Origin: Anadara kagoshimensis
Lineage: Eukaryota; Mollusca; Bivalvia; Arcoida; Arcidae
Length of the DNA: 64,000 bases
Assembly (NCBI GenBank): GCA_021292105.1
Contig: CM037870.1
Location: forward strand, 43,418,576-43,482,575
Direction: 5' to 3'
This document shows, piece by piece, positions 1-14,756 of the stretch. How positions within the stretch are numbered: the first letter of the stretch is position 1; every line of letters starts with the position of its first letter. A program made the translations under genes and the position numbers. The notes under the pieces are model-generated. The model was not told where the DNA came from. It was given only the letters and a program-made list of their open reading frames with translations, and did no database searches.

Positions 1-2110
1 ACAAAAAGAAAAAGGTATAAACATCAGTTTGATGTTAAGAAAATGATCACCAAGACAGTTGCACCAACGTTAAACAATATTGTAATTTTAAAAGCAGGCT
101 TTTACGGTATTGTAATTTTTTGTGTCAAAATCATAACGATAAACATTTAAAAACGCAGAAAAAGACAAACAGTTATTTTATGCTAGTCATGAACACGGGC
201 ATTGAAGGCAATGACTAAAAAAATCACTGGATTAAATTTGATTTTAAATATGTTTTCCAATTAGTTGTCAGAAGGCTTAATGGTGACTTTAAAAGAAAAA
301 TAGTGAATTCACGGAAATATTCCCAAAAAGGGCCCATACACATGTATTTGACCGAAGCAATTGAAGTAAAATCGGAAAGGCAAAATTATGTACAGTAGTC
401 TGCGGTGAAATACAATGGACATAAACAAAAACAAATGACGTCACTTTTCGTAGGTAGACATTTACCCAATCAAAACACGAGTAACAAAGTTACCGATGAC
501 ATCACCTTTTGCAGTCACCAAGTTCACCAACCACAAGGACTTTTTGTAGACAATCAATCGAACTGTAAATCACACGTTCTGAGATCTTGAATGGTAGCGA
601 GTGGAAACATTCCTATGGTTACTCATGGTTTATCGAATACTGACGAAATGCAAATACTATCCGGCATATGAGCTGTATTGTTCCTAGACGAACACTTAGC
701 CTGAAGGATTTCAAATGTGTTAATACTTCCGAAGGCTGATGTTTCTAGATGCATTAGATGCATATCTGAGACATAAAATACATAAATTGCCGATATAATT
801 ATGATTTATCATATTACAAAATTTTATTCTCGTATATTTGTATTCAAAACCGTTTTTCTATTGATTCAAATGAAACAAATCATGTGTGTTTGTTGCTCGT
901 TTAAAGGTTTTCTTTCAAATCATATGTCACACTCGAGGTGTATTCAAAAATGAACATGTCATAATGTTTCAAAGAATTTCAGGTAAGGGGTGTTAGACGA
1001 GGGGTGTGGGTAAAATCGATTAATTGGATTAGAGCTAAATTTTGACAAATTAGCCATGTCTATCGGTTTAAAAAAAGTCATTTCTAAATTTGTGAAATCA
1101 ATAAATCAATAAATCAATAAAATGTTCGTCTAAACACTTGAAATTCAAATACATATTTTAGTGCTAGTATAGCTATATATATTAATATATCATATTTAAA
1201 TATATTTACAAACTCTAAAACAGATTTACAATCTTTGGCTTAAAGTGGGCAATAAAACAAAAAAAAAGTTTGTATCAAAACAAATTTGAGATATGTAATG
1301 TCACAAAGTATGAAGTAATGCTTATATAATGAACTTTTTTGAATTTAGAAATGATACTAATAAAAATATACAAACAATATGATTAAGCTTTGAAATGTAC
1401 AACGTAATATTGCACCATTTAAGAACAAAGATATTACACATTATAACATGATTTTAGGTGAGCAATTAATGGACATTAAGTTGGAATTGTATGCTTTGAA
1501 TAAAATTGAAACAAAATCTCGCCTTTCAAAAAGGTCTCTTTATATACATAAGTTGTAAAAGTTACAAATATACAATGTTTAAGAATTGATATAGGCCGCC
1601 CGCAGTATTTTGGCATACAAATATTAGTGCATTTTCAAATAGGGTTTCAGTTTCGCCCTTCATTGAATTTAGGGTAATAAGGTTGTCTCCATTGCATACC
1701 CTGTGTATCTATCTCATCACTATGCCAATATACAACGGGCGGTCCAACGAGATTTGAAATATGCAAAACAATATAATATATTTACAAACAAATTAAATAA
1801 AACAGCATCATGTGTGTGCATGTTTTGAATGTATGTGTATATTCATGTATTGAAAAGAAAAACACATTGTAACAAGTGTATGCATGTGTATGTATGTGTG
1901 TACATATTTGTGTATCAAAAAAGGCACATATTTAAACAGATCTAACATAATTTAAAAAGGGAATGTGCATAGTTAGCTTTTCAGCACCCAACTCCAAAAT
2001 TTAAAAAAAGTGCATTTGTATTACAAAACGACTCAACACAACTTGAGCATGAACCAATCTGGTCACCATTTGATTTATCGTTGTATCCTCCATTAAAGTT
2101 CTATTTTCGG
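1..2110. other. 3' flank / 3' UTR of the 3CxxC gene
   Basis: AT-rich, no convincing coding sequence. On the minus strand the first clear AATAAA after the stop that I find reads from the TTTATT at 823-828. If used, the 3' UTR would be about 1.3 kb; this is a guess. Positions 380-600 are slightly richer in GC and hold a 61-codon ORF (405-590) without recognisable features. Confidence 0.4.
823..828 (-). promoter_or_regulatory. Candidate polyadenylation signal AATAAA
   Basis: TTTATT on the plus strand gives AATAAA on the minus strand, about 1.28 kb downstream of the stop codon at 2111. It is a plain hexamer match in AT-rich DNA, so the evidence is weak. Confidence 0.25.
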
Positions 2111-2275
2111 TCACGAGAATGACCATTCCTCTTTACATAGCCCTTCCTTACAAGCCTGGCATAGTTCAGCATTATGCTGATTCCTTGGTTTACCGGCACG
2201 TCGATCTATACGTAATGGTGGCCTCACAAATCCGTAAAATATCTGGCCAACACGGTTATATACGTTACCGAGCAC
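2111..2275 (-). CDS. Exon 4 of the 3CxxC gene: C-terminal ligand cluster and stop
   Basis: 54 codons plus TGA, phase 0. The acceptor is TTATTTCTGCAATTTCAG. It begins VLGNVYNRVGQIFYGF, a helix found in RTP-like proteins, followed by a basic stretch (RPPLRIDRRAGKP). It ends with H-N-A-E-L-C-Q-A-C-K-E-G-L-C, the canonical H-x4-C-x2-C-x4-C finish of the domain (H201, C206, C209, C214), then KEEWSFS and stop. The stop follows the domain after only seven residues, so there is no extra C-terminal tail or membrane anchor. Confidence 0.92.
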   Translation of the reverse strand: MLGNVYNRVGQIFYGFVRPPLRIDRRAGKPRNQHNAELCQACKEGLCKEEWSFS

Positions 2276-5200
2276 CTGAAATTGCAGAAATAAGAGAAAA
2301 TGTTTAGGTTTTATTTGTCATAAATCAAATACAAACATGTCGATATGTCTCAATTCAAAATAGCAAAGCAAAGTAAAACATTGCAAGGTAGCACTTTAAG
2401 TTAAACGCTTGAACTTCCACTAGGGAAATGAGGTCGGGTGCTCCGGTATGGAACTCACCTCTTGTCAAGCTAGCTATATCCGTTAAGACTGTATAAGCAT
2501 TTAAAATGAGGAAACTGCTCATTATGATGGCGTGGGATTCCAGAATCACAAAATATTATAAATACACGTAAAATAAAACGACACACGCTTATATGATGTT
2601 TCGACATACTCCGTTTATAAATACAAGCTTAATTTTCGCTTTAGATTATCTCCCTTCAACCTCCAGCATTGAAACAAATTACACGACATGTAGACACGAC
2701 AATGTTGTCATTTATTACCGTTGTGAACAATGGAGGCGATTCAGAACATTTTTAGAATTTTGTTTTAATATTCAAGGTCAATGAGGAATTTCATAATAAT
2801 ATATGCACAGAAATTAATTCTGTCTCACTGACATTAAGACTCGTCTGGTTTAATTCTAATTAATTTTAAAACACGTGGCATGAGCTTAACTTCCTGAGCG
2901 AAGGTTTACCCTTTTAACGGTTAAATTAAAATTGAAAAATTGTAATAATATTTTTTATAAATATTTTTTTTTCAAAAATTGATTTTGTAACAACGTATTA
3001 ACAACCATCTTAACTATGTTGACATAACTGTTGAGGGATGAGAAATCATCGGATTCTAAAACGCAAATTATATTTCTAATTTAGTTTAATTCAACATATG
3101 TATTTTGATTAACTACTCAAATTTCCATCCAAGCAGGCCACAACATTTATATTTACCAAATATGAAGTAAGAGAGTTAATGAGTAAGGTGTGGGTTTTCA
3201 ATCCTGTCGGTTCACTAGCAAGCACATGTGTATCGAGACAATGTGCTCATGGCTTTCTCTACATACCTCTCTTATCATCACATGGGGAATCGGTTTTCTA
3301 AATTTACTGCTTGTGTCACTTTAAAATAATTCCTCAAAAACTAATGTATACTCCTTAATGCAAAGTATTTCTTTCGCTAAATTTTGTAAAATATATTTTG
3401 GTTCTTTGGGTATCTTGAAAAAAAATAGTTTAACAATTATGGTCCAAGCACTTCTGATAAGGAATCGTATTCCAAAACGGGCATCTAGTGCTATAAAATT
3501 AAAACTGGTACGATTTGTTATTTTCAAAATCTCATCAAAAGAACTCATTTGTATGCAGGATATAAAAATCTCAGAGCACCCCTGTATTTGAACACACGTG
3601 TATGAATACACATGAACTTACTTTGACTACTTCTTCCGGGTACCACATGGCGTGTTCGTATTTGCCGTTCTTACACCTTGAGCATTGCTGACCGTATAGT
3701 TTAAACATAACATAACCAGAGTTCGTAGCGTAGTTCAACTGGAACCAGAAGATAACTCGTCCTTTCATTGATGTCCAACCATGGCCGCATTCCTAAAAAT
3801 AGAAGGTATATGTTGACATGTTTACATTTTCTTGTAAGTTATAATTGGTTCCTGTTACAAGGGTTTGAGGTACTGTGTTGCATAGTGGAATTGCATTTTT
3901 GGTAAAATATAAAATTTATATTAACAATTAAAGTAATCAGAGAAGCAAATAAAGAGAATACCAGTCTACTCATAAAAAAATGGTACAATCGACAACAAAC
4001 ATACAGATTCATGTTCAAATCGCGACCCTAAAGCAAAACAAAAAATTGAAAAAGTGAGTACGAGAAAGTCTACCAGGGAAGTGAGGCCGATTGCTACAGC
4101 ATTTAATTTCAGTTGAACGAAACATTTTAAGCCTACTGCATCAAAATCGTAACATCATGAGCTGCTGTGAACGTACGCGAGCTTCAGATACTATAACTTG
4201 ACACTATATCAGTGTCAATACCCGCTGTTATCAGATTATCAGTTAAAAGTACAAAACAATTACCCCGCATGTTAAAACTTGTCAAACACTCAACAACTAC
4301 CATCGTGACACTTACAAAATGTTCTTCTTTAAGTATTGATTTTATATACAAATTGTTGTTGCATCATTTGAATTTTAATTCTTTGCTGTTGCAATATTTA
4401 AATTTATTTAGGGTTGTATGATCATTTCATATTCAATGATGGATCATGAACAAGTCAGTATTTGTGTTTATAGTTTCATGTTGCATCAGGAATGTGTTGT
4501 TGGTCAGCTGTTCAATTAGAATCAATTAACGCAAGGTCTTGTGGTGTATGCGTCTGTGCAAGTGCTTTGTTCCATTATGCATTGACGATTGTACGGATGG
4601 TGTATGCATCTTTGCATACAGAATTGAGTTAATCCGTGCGTTGATGTTTAATTTAGAGAACTATTACAATGGGCCACAACAATACATACTCAAAGGCAAC
4701 TGAAGTGATAAAATATGCGAGCATTTGTGAATGAAGCTTGTAAAATGCTTATCTATGGGGTTATTATATTCTAAAAGGGAACAATATGTTCATTTTCCGC
4801 TTTACCGATTAAAGATATCATCATCAAATTCAAAGCCAAAGTTACTCTTTCTTACTTTGGGCAGTAGGGTTAAGTGACAGAGTAGTCTAGGGCACCACTT
4901 ACGAATAACAAGACATACCATCACATAGGTTCAATAAAGGTTTTCAAAGCTTGCGGACGAATGGCTGTTTTTCTATTAAACTTGTTTCCTTCAATATTCC
5001 GTAAAACACAATAACACCATTTAACTCCAACAAGTCCATTCTACATGTTTGTTAAATGTTCGTTCGATTAAAATTTTTGCAAAATTATATCATCTCCTAT
5101 ATTATTGGTAAGGTAAAAAGTAAAGTAGCAGGGTTGATTGTAAAGCAAAAGAAAAACAAACAATATTTGCACTCTTTTTTAAAATTGGGGGCCACATATT

Positions 5201-7605
5201 TAAATTATTATTATCGCTGATCGATATCAATTTCGACAAAATATTTGTTTCAATAAGACAAATAAGAACAGATAATCTTATTTAAGTTAGGAGAGTAAAC
5301 CACTCTGACCCCGGTCAAATGAGTATAGATAGCCCAGTAACATCAAATACCTTGATCGTAGGGTGAGACCAAATCCTCCATGATTTTCGTTTAAACACAG
5401 AACAAATAACATGAAAAAACGAAAAAATTGAATATTAGTGTTTCTAAGTAAAGACGTTATGCCCTATAATAAATACATAAGTTCGCTGTGATCGTGTGTG
5501 TATGTATGTCAGATGTATCTTGTTTTTTTTGTAATGCATTTGTTTCTATATAGATATATAAAATCTTATTTTTTTTAAATGCATTTTAAAGTGCACGGCT
5601 GCACATATAAATAATGGTGTCAACACGATTCCCGATTTTTCCATAAATCTGTAGCAACTCCGAAAGTTAATGACACAGTTTAAAGCTGTTTAATGTACTG
5701 TACTAGTTGAGCCGTTATATTAAGTAGTATTTTAATTAAAAGGCTCTGAATATTTTTGATGGACCAGAATCCTAGCTGTTTCGATATGAGTTGAGTTGAA
5801 TATTTCACTTATATCAAGACGTTGCCAGCTATAGGAAAGGGTGCAGAAATTTTGCCTGTGTGTTGCGCCGATTACATTATACCACAAGGATCTTTATCGT
5901 GGTGTCATATACCACTTTTTTAATGTTCAGTGTAGTCATAAAATGCATTTAAAAGGTGATACCACGGGGGACGTGGGTTTTTGTCCCTCAAAACACTGCG
6001 TTATTTCTACTAGTGGTGAATGGTACCTTGAAAACAAATTATTGCGCTTAAATTAATAATGTTGATAAGGGTAAGTTAAAAAATACATTTTAGGATGCAC
6101 AGTTGTATAGTGCACAACGCTTTGTCAAATGTTGTACTTATCGAAGTCTAAAAATCGATAATCTAATGTGTATTTAAACCACTTTGCATTAGATTTTTTC
6201 TGGTGACCACCGGGACGAATTTGATTTAAAACAGAAAGTAAAGTTTTATGGTGTACAGTTTTACCCATTGATAAAAAATATTTTGACAGGTATATAGCAA
6301 TCGTGTACCTGTGAAATTTACAATGTACTGACAGCTGAATGTCTGACAATGTTTGTTCTTCACTTTGTAGTACTTCAGATTTATATAGACATAAACTATA
6401 TGTAAGTTTTGTCAACATTTCAAAAAAATCGCATGTTGACCGAGCAGTTTACATACTAAGTACTATATACTTATTTTGAGATGAGCCGTATTTGGACTGA
6501 CCAATATTTAAACAGTACTAAGACATAATTAAAGCACATGAATCTTAATTATGTTTTATTATTTCTAAGTTTACTTAAATCAAGCTTTTACTGTTTGCTT
6601 TATTTTGGAATTATCTCCTTTCTAAAATTTAAATCTTTAATTGACTTCGAATTTAAAACACTTGACACTTATAAGAGAATAATTCCATTGCGTATATACA
6701 ATACAATTGTCTTATGTTTGACAACAAGGCTTTTCTCTTTCCAGAAATGCCAAAAGACTAACATTGTCAATCTAGTGGTTATTGGAACGACGTTTTCATT
6801 TATATTAAGGAATCTTCATTAAAATTCTTTCACCAATAATCATTATTTTGTTTAGTATTAATTGGTGACAGCATTAAACATTGGAGCTATACTTATAATT
6901 ATAAACATTTATAGTCTAAAGTCTGGTACTGACAGTAGCAAAACCTGTATAAGTATTGAAAAGACCAAACTTTCTAAATAGAACCGAGAAATAGTGTTAT
7001 GTTTTATTTAAAATTTCTGCCTTATAGTTCATTTATATTACGCTAGCTATGGTGTTTGATACAAACTCCAAGATCAGATCATAAATTGGCGCAATAATGT
7101 GAAACTGTATTGTCTGACACTTTCCATGTATGTTTATTTTTTGTATTTGGTATGTACATGTAGAGTTAGAATGGATATGCCTTGGGTTTCTGAGAATATT
7201 TATATGTAAATGTGGTTAATCTCCAGATTTAAGTGCAAAAAGAATAAAAAATTAATATTTCCATCATGAATACGCCAGGCTTAAGATATAGAGTAAAAGA
7301 AAGTAACAAAGAAATAGAAAAATCAATTGTGGGCACTTTGAAACGATAAGCAATAGCTAAACATTTTTCTCTTTTCAGTGTTCATCCAAATGGAGTCCAT
7401 TGTCTCAATATCTTTGTATTTTGGATCTTGTTTCTTTTCTATTAAGTTTGTCTGTCGTGAAAAATTCTTCTTTTATTATCAATAGTCTCAATATATATTT
7501 ATTTTGAACTTTGGTTTCTGTTAGGTTTGTTGGCGTGGCATGTTGTTCTTGGCTTTAGCTGATATCAGGAACATTTTATCACACAATCAGCTGTAAATCT
7601 CTCTC

Positions 7606-7643
<38 letters not shown>

Positions 7644-10600
7644 AACAAACATGACAGCCACACACAATATATACTTACTTGACATGAAAATCTAACTTTA
7701 GCACTATCTTTAAATGTTCTCCATCGATCATTTGGTGGATAAAATGTTGGTACTAAGCACCAGGTATGAGGAAAATATTGGCTAAATAATCTGTCGAATT
7801 CTCCATGCCATACCAATTCCATCCTGAAAATAAGAAGAAAAAATATTTTCACATAAAGAAGTGGTTTGATTTTTTGCTTACAAAACTGCTAGGGGTGTCT
7901 AGTCGGTTTCTGCAGAAAAAAAGATAATAATGTGTATTGTATAATTATGATTTGACCAGATGAACATCTCCAATCAAACCGATGGTGATAATCTTTTGAC
8001 TAATTAAGGTAACATTGATTATGGGTCGGGTCTAGCAAGCATTCTCTATGTTCTTTTGCGGTTATTTGATAGAAAGGAAGATAATTTTACTTATTCACTG
8101 TTGAAACTAATTAATTTAATGAAGAATCAACGGGAATCTCCATTATATAGAAATTTCCATTATACAAAATAGAAAAATATACATGCATATAAATAGCGCT
8201 CTTGGTTGAGGGAAACATGGAGGATTCAGTGTCTCATCGAGGGAACATTATCTCCCGAGCAGAGAAGCGAGGGATATAAAGTTCCTGAGGGGAGACAATC
8301 CATTCAAGGGCACTACTAGTACATGTATTTACTTTATTATACCGAACAAAAAGATGTTTTCTTTTACCTTTTATTCCGACAACATGGAATATTGACTATG
8401 AATAGTTAAAGTCAAGATGCTTGGGAGCTATTTATAAGAACTGAGGGATATACGGACAGAGATTACTCGGTTGTTTCCGTGAGTTTTCATGCAAAGCGGT
8501 GAACATTGCAATATTCCATAACAATGTTAACCGCTGTTTCAAACATTGTGAATTGTTTCATGCCACACTATCAGAAGTTGAACAATAACAGTTAAAGAAA
8601 TTTCAGTGAGGTTTAATAACATGTTATATATGTGTATCAAGGGATGTTATATTGCAAAAGACGGGAGTTTTAAGCCATGTTTTGAATTTTAAATGAAATT
8701 TGAATGTACTTGAAACCACATGATTTGATATCATTTTATATTCTGTGTGTTTCCAATGTTAGTGTTTATAGCCAGTAATCGGACTATGTGTGTCTCCTTT
8801 TCTTAATCCGTTCGTATGCTAGAACATGTTCCATGTGGCATTGGCTTTTGGCGAGTATAACTCTTCAGTATGTCATAAGGTGCATGGAATTTAATTAACG
8901 TTATTCAACACGGATGGTCTTGGGCACTTAACCTGTGGAACAACGAAGCTAGTGTCAATCAAACATGTTTGGGGAAATATTAGGAAGCCGTTAGATTAAG
9001 GTGTTCTTCTATGATTATAGATTAAGCGTACATGTTAGCTGAAAAACGAGTGAGAAGTCATTGCTCAATACAGAAGTTGCAATATTCTGAAAAAGGTTGT
9101 TGGACAAGTACCACATGCAGGATGGAATTTTCCAAACACCTATGATCTTCGGTTTCATTGGAAAACTGATTAAAAATCGATGTCCACGATATTACATAGA
9201 CACTAAAACATGTATGCAATGTATTCATAACTCTGGAAGATCTGTATAACGCTGTCTTGTCATAATTTCATTACATGTCATATTTTAGGTAAAGTTGCCC
9301 TCATTCTCAACAAAAAAGGAAAAAAAAATAACTGAAGATGTTAATGGGATTTTTCTTCAGATGTCTACATTTTTTTCGACGGCGGATATGCGTTTGTTGA
9401 CAAATGTTTGTATATATTTTGCCATAAAAACCTATGTTAACATTGTTGGCTTGTAAAATAAGATAATATAACAGTCACTTTTTGACAAGTGCCGTGTTTT
9501 ACATTGACATATAGTGTATCTTGAATAGGTTTTTAACTCGTATATATGCACAAGACTGTAAGGTGATATTATATAACGACTTAATACAATATATCTTATT
9601 TAACATACTCTAGGTCAAGGAATTGCTCATAATAGCTGAACATTCACTTATTAAAATTATATGTACATAAAAAAAATTAATAAATGACCTAGTCAAGACA
9701 GGGTTTTCAGTCAAAGTGTCCTATCATTTTTTTCATTTCTTATAATTCAATAATTGATTCAAGTTACATTCAGGTTTATGTATAGTATAAGTAACAACAC
9801 ACAATTTATATGTAGTGTTAAAGAAGATATGTATGTGTCCTTGTGTGTACTTTACATGTATAATGCATACCGACCGGTATTAGTAAATGTGTTTTCGAAA
9901 CATAAAAAAAACTTGCTAAAACAGTCTTATTTAATACTGTTAACTGTGAAATTTTAGCGGCAGTTTTATTTTAGCGCTTTTAGTAGTCAGATCTTTCCGC
10001 TAAAATACATCTGCGCTAACATTACATATTCTTTTTTCGGAGTTCGTGCAAAAAGTTCATTCGCTAAAATTAAACCTCTTTAATTACTTATGATAAGAAA
10101 ATTCGCTAAAATAAGTATGCGCTAATATAAAGCAGTTTCGAGCTTCAAAATGTTTTAATGGAAGATCCAGGACCTTTTGCCTTTATTTTTGGCAGGTCCG
10201 ACATAAAGTTTTGACTGATTGATAGTTTAAGTATCAAGGGTACCAATGTATCAAAAGGTCATGTGACCTGGGGAATTTTGAACCTCTGAATAACCCTTAA
10301 AGGTTAAAAACTTTATTTGGTTGCTTACTGCTAGATGCACACTCAAAGATTACATAGCGAATACACGTCCATTTTGATAAAAGAAGAAATGGTAAGCTTT
10401 AAGATAATTTCATGATTGATTCGTTTTTTTTCATTTTTTAAATTTCAATAAAAAAGCAAGGGTTTCGTAAATGTGCTTAACACAACGTACCACAAAAATA
10501 TCAATATGACTCTTATTAAACTGCTTTGATTTGATAAATTCATTCAGTCAGTCATGAGGAAGATATCAATATGGCACAAAGAAGTGTCATTTGCTACAAG

Positions 10601-13600
10601 TGACTAGACGTCACTAGCACTGCAGTTATGTGGTTTTGTAAAAGGTGACATTGGATGAGGTTTCAAGATCTGAAAAGTTTCCTGAACACTATCAAGTAAT
10701 AAACTATTAGCAACATGGAAACCATTGATTAACATTTTTTAATTACTAAAGATGGCAAAGTTTGGGAAAACGTTTGCCAATTGAATGTCTAATTCTATTG
10801 TACAAGTAAGACCACACTTTATAATGACTGTAAGAAAAATGGCCTTGACTTAACAGCGGCAAACATGATGTTGAGGAAAGATACACTGTCATATGATGTT
10901 TAATACGTTTGTACAACAATGTCGTATTTACATTTACTACTGTGGTTAAATATGAATCAGTTTTTATATGTGTAAAATTTCATTCAAGATGCTCATCCGC
11001 CCATATAGAACTATTGATATCAACATCTTTTTTCACGCAAGGTGTACAAACAAACGTGTATAATGATAGGTTTATCTGAACAGGTAACGAGCGTTATATA
11101 GAAATTTTAATATGGAATTACTTTGATATGCGAAATGATAAACAAAAATCTTTAAAACGCATGTTTTATTAGAAATAAGACAACTGAGACAGTAACAAAA
11201 TAGATACTTTGACTAAATAAAAATACTTTAGTTTCCTACTATAAGTCGTGATAAATATGTCTGTTATTAACATTTATATATACAGATGTACAAGAGTAAA
11301 CAAAAGTTGTGATGTTACGCTGTGGTACAAGGGTACAATGCGGTATACTGTAGTTTGATATACGGGGTTAAAGAAACTGTGTTTTTAGCTCGGGTCAAGA
11401 TTATTTGCTCAATGAGCTTGGTGATAGAACGCACTCGGTGCAGCCGGATATGTACGGTCCGTCCTTGAGTTGACAAACCATCACAAGTCGAAGTCGCACA
11501 ATAAACCCGCAATACTGAACATTTAAACACAGAATGTGGCCAAATACGCTGATCGCAAGCAAGAGAAAAACAACTCTGTGGTCACGTTGGGTGGCATTAC
11601 CAAAGGTTATTTGTACACCTGTGACCTTCAGTTCCTGACACGATTGTATCATACATGTAACTTCAACCGCTTAAGAAAAACTAAGTCTCAAACGTCCAAA
11701 GGGAGTTGTTGACCTTATCAGTCGTTTGTTCCAATTTGTACAGTAGAATACTTTCCAGGCAAATGTTTAATGATCTGGGTTATTATGTGATTGCCAATAT
11801 TATACAGGTAATTTAGAACGTGCTTCTTCTATAGCTAGCTGTACTGTGAAAAGGATATTTAAAAATTGTCTTTAACATGAATACCTATAAAATTAAAACA
11901 GTTTGGAATGGATAATAATGTCATATTTAGACCCGGAAGTGTCTTTAAATACGAATGATGTTTTATATACACGTAGTCACACTAGTAACGATGTCTAAAT
12001 AATGACCGTAATAAGTTCTAAACACTTGAAATTTAAAAAAAAGAGTAAAACCATACATTTGATATAAAGTATAACAAATCTACATAACGATATATTTTAT
12101 TGCAAATATAACTCCGATGTTTTATTTAAAAAGTCACAAGACCGTCGTCACTTTTTGTAAAACATACATTCAAATATTAAAAGTATCATATTACACATGT
12201 ATGTTCCGGTCCAGTTCCAAGGGGAGACTGACTTTGAAACTTTATCATAATGTAACATAATGCGTGTTTGCTGTGACCTACTTTAAACTCATCTTCAAAG
12301 CTTGACTTTCAAATTCTGTCAAGGTTAGAATGACCTTGTAACTAAAATATACTATCAATTCATCGGATATATATCTTGATTTATCTTTCAAATTTAGTTT
12401 CGTATTTTAAATACATTATACATTATTTTATTATCAACATTTGACATTGTAAAGTCCGGAGATTGATAAACCTTGAATAGCAACGGGATGCGCTTGTATC
12501 AATTTTTGGACAACTTGTCGGAAGTCAGGATGTAATAGTGCAATCAGTGCTCATTGGTTTCATTGTTACTCTATTCCCAATTTTCTAGATTTAATTTTTA
12601 AGTCCGAGGTTTATTACCACGATTCTTTACTTTTTTATTTGGACAAGTAACAATAAATTTTACATATTTAATTCAATCTAATAAGACACAGTTGAATAAA
12701 AAAAACCAGATGAACTAACACAAAAACAAAATATGGCAAAAACAAAATTAAAACTCTAAACCCCTATCTTGCAATATTGGTGTGGTCAGACAAGGTTAAA
12801 TGTGTCCATCTCTAAACTCTGTCTAGCAATAGAGGGATAAATAGACAATCAAGATTAAATTTACTCATCTCTGAAGCTCAATCTAGCATTATAGAAATGG
12901 CCAAACAATTTTTAATTTACAAGCTCCGTCTAGAAATGTAGAGATTATCAAACAAGCCAATTATGTCCATCTTGCATTACAAGAAAGACCAAACAAGGTT
13001 AAATTTACAAGCCCCGTCTTGCCATACAGGGATTATCAAATATCATTATTTACATCTCAAACTACATACAAGTATGTATCAAGCAATACCGGGATGGATG
13101 GTCAAACAACATTTAATTTAAGATCCCAAATTAGAACAGAACTGTTGACAAATAGGACTCGAAGTTCGACTGTCGAGTGGCCGAGATGTAGATAGTTAGT
13201 GACCGAAAAGTTACCATGCCGAAATAGATAGCAGCTTCTGATATAAAGCAAACACTGTCGATTCTGCACTAATTCGCTAGCTCAGTATTAAACGTTCGAC
13301 AGGCGGCACTGTATACGTACATACATGCAGGGCATAAACGGTTACCTTAGATATTATCTATACTAAGTTTAAATTTCAGGTATAGTCAATTAGGTATTCC
13401 GCGTGTGTAAGCCATATTGAAGAGAAACCGAGAATTTCAGAAAAAGAATGTGAATTTATTACCATATAAAATCCAACCGACTGATCTACAGTGGTACAAT
13501 TAAAGGAAATTAAATATAAAACATTGGTTGATTATATCTAAATCACTGACCAGTACTGCCCATTGGCTATGTCCTAGGTGACATTGACTACATATGTCCA

Positions 13601-14703
13601 GAGGTATTGGTCCGTTAAATCGGACTTTTACGTGGAGTGGTCAAGAAGTTATCGAAAGCATTTATCATACTCATCTAGCAGACGTCATTAATATGTCGTC
13701 ATATTCTCTTATCTGGCTTAATTAATAAGCTTAGCGCCAAGAAGAAAGATTGGAGATTTATTCAGCAGTCCTTGAGATTTATTACTGTGGGAAAATGTAG
13801 TTAATGTTGTATTTTGTTCTACTTCTTAATTGTATGCGTTATTAAGCATGAAATAATATACTAGCCTTGTATATTTATGTGTATCCACCACACAGTAGAA
13901 CTTTGATAAAACACTGGTCCTGGTTTCACAATCATTTTTAAGTAAGTTTTTCCTAAACTTAAATCTGACATTAATAACATTGTTACTTATCAAGATATTT
14001 AGGAATTTATGGTGCCATTTTGAAAATCATTTCTATAGCTTTGACCATTTGTTTCAAGAAGGATTATCAAAATTTGCAAAATAAAATTCAAAATGTCTAA
14101 TATGATGTATTCTGAACATCATCGTATAATTAACTGCTAGCAAGACAAATATTCAGTACGCAATGATCACCAGCTGTATGTGACCCTACAGGTTAACGTT
14201 ACTGTAAATGGACAGACGGGTATCACAAAGCACAAAATACAAACACGACGGAACCGCGGTCGTCAGATGCATGTTACATAACTATTGTATTCAATGTGAC
14301 GCGTTGAATGAGTGCAGAGTAATATGCACCAAGTGGAAACGGTAAACTTGAGCCAAGAAAATTGGTTTAGAACCCCTCGTTATCGGCAACCACCCATAAC
14401 CCCTCGGCCCCCTTAGGAAACAAGCTAAAGAATAACTATGATCAAATTGAGATAAAGAGTAACAGTTATCGTGCATTTTGGTCATATACTCAATGTTACA
14501 ATGTGATTATAGATATAAAACATGTTAATTTCCCCTGGAATATATAATTTATTGGTCCCTTTTAAACAAGCCTAAATAGCCAGGTAAATTAATATGTATG
14601 CATTTATGCACATTTAAATTTATGACATTAATAAATGTAGCTGTTTATTTGACATTTTCAGACATTTTTCAGGTTGCGTTGCCATAAAATTATTTCCTCG
14701 TAT

Positions 14704-14756
<53 letters not shown>

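Larger units (their letters stand above)
3793..7678 (-). other. Intron 2 of the 3CxxC gene
   Basis: 3,886 bp, GTAAGT...TAG, phase 0. It splits the first CxxC pair of the zinc finger. It holds a dispersed-family copy (3988-4106), a SINE fragment with an attached palindrome fragment (5788-5966) and a (CT)n tract close to the donor (7598-7642). The rest (about 4110-5780 and 5970-7590) is AT-rich sequence in which I see nothing definite. Confidence 0.85.

Noticed and set aside
7565-7852. 95-codon minus-strand ORF as a stand-alone gene
   Set aside because: It is exon 2 plus intronic flanks; the RERERE tail is the translated (GA)n microsatellite beyond the donor.
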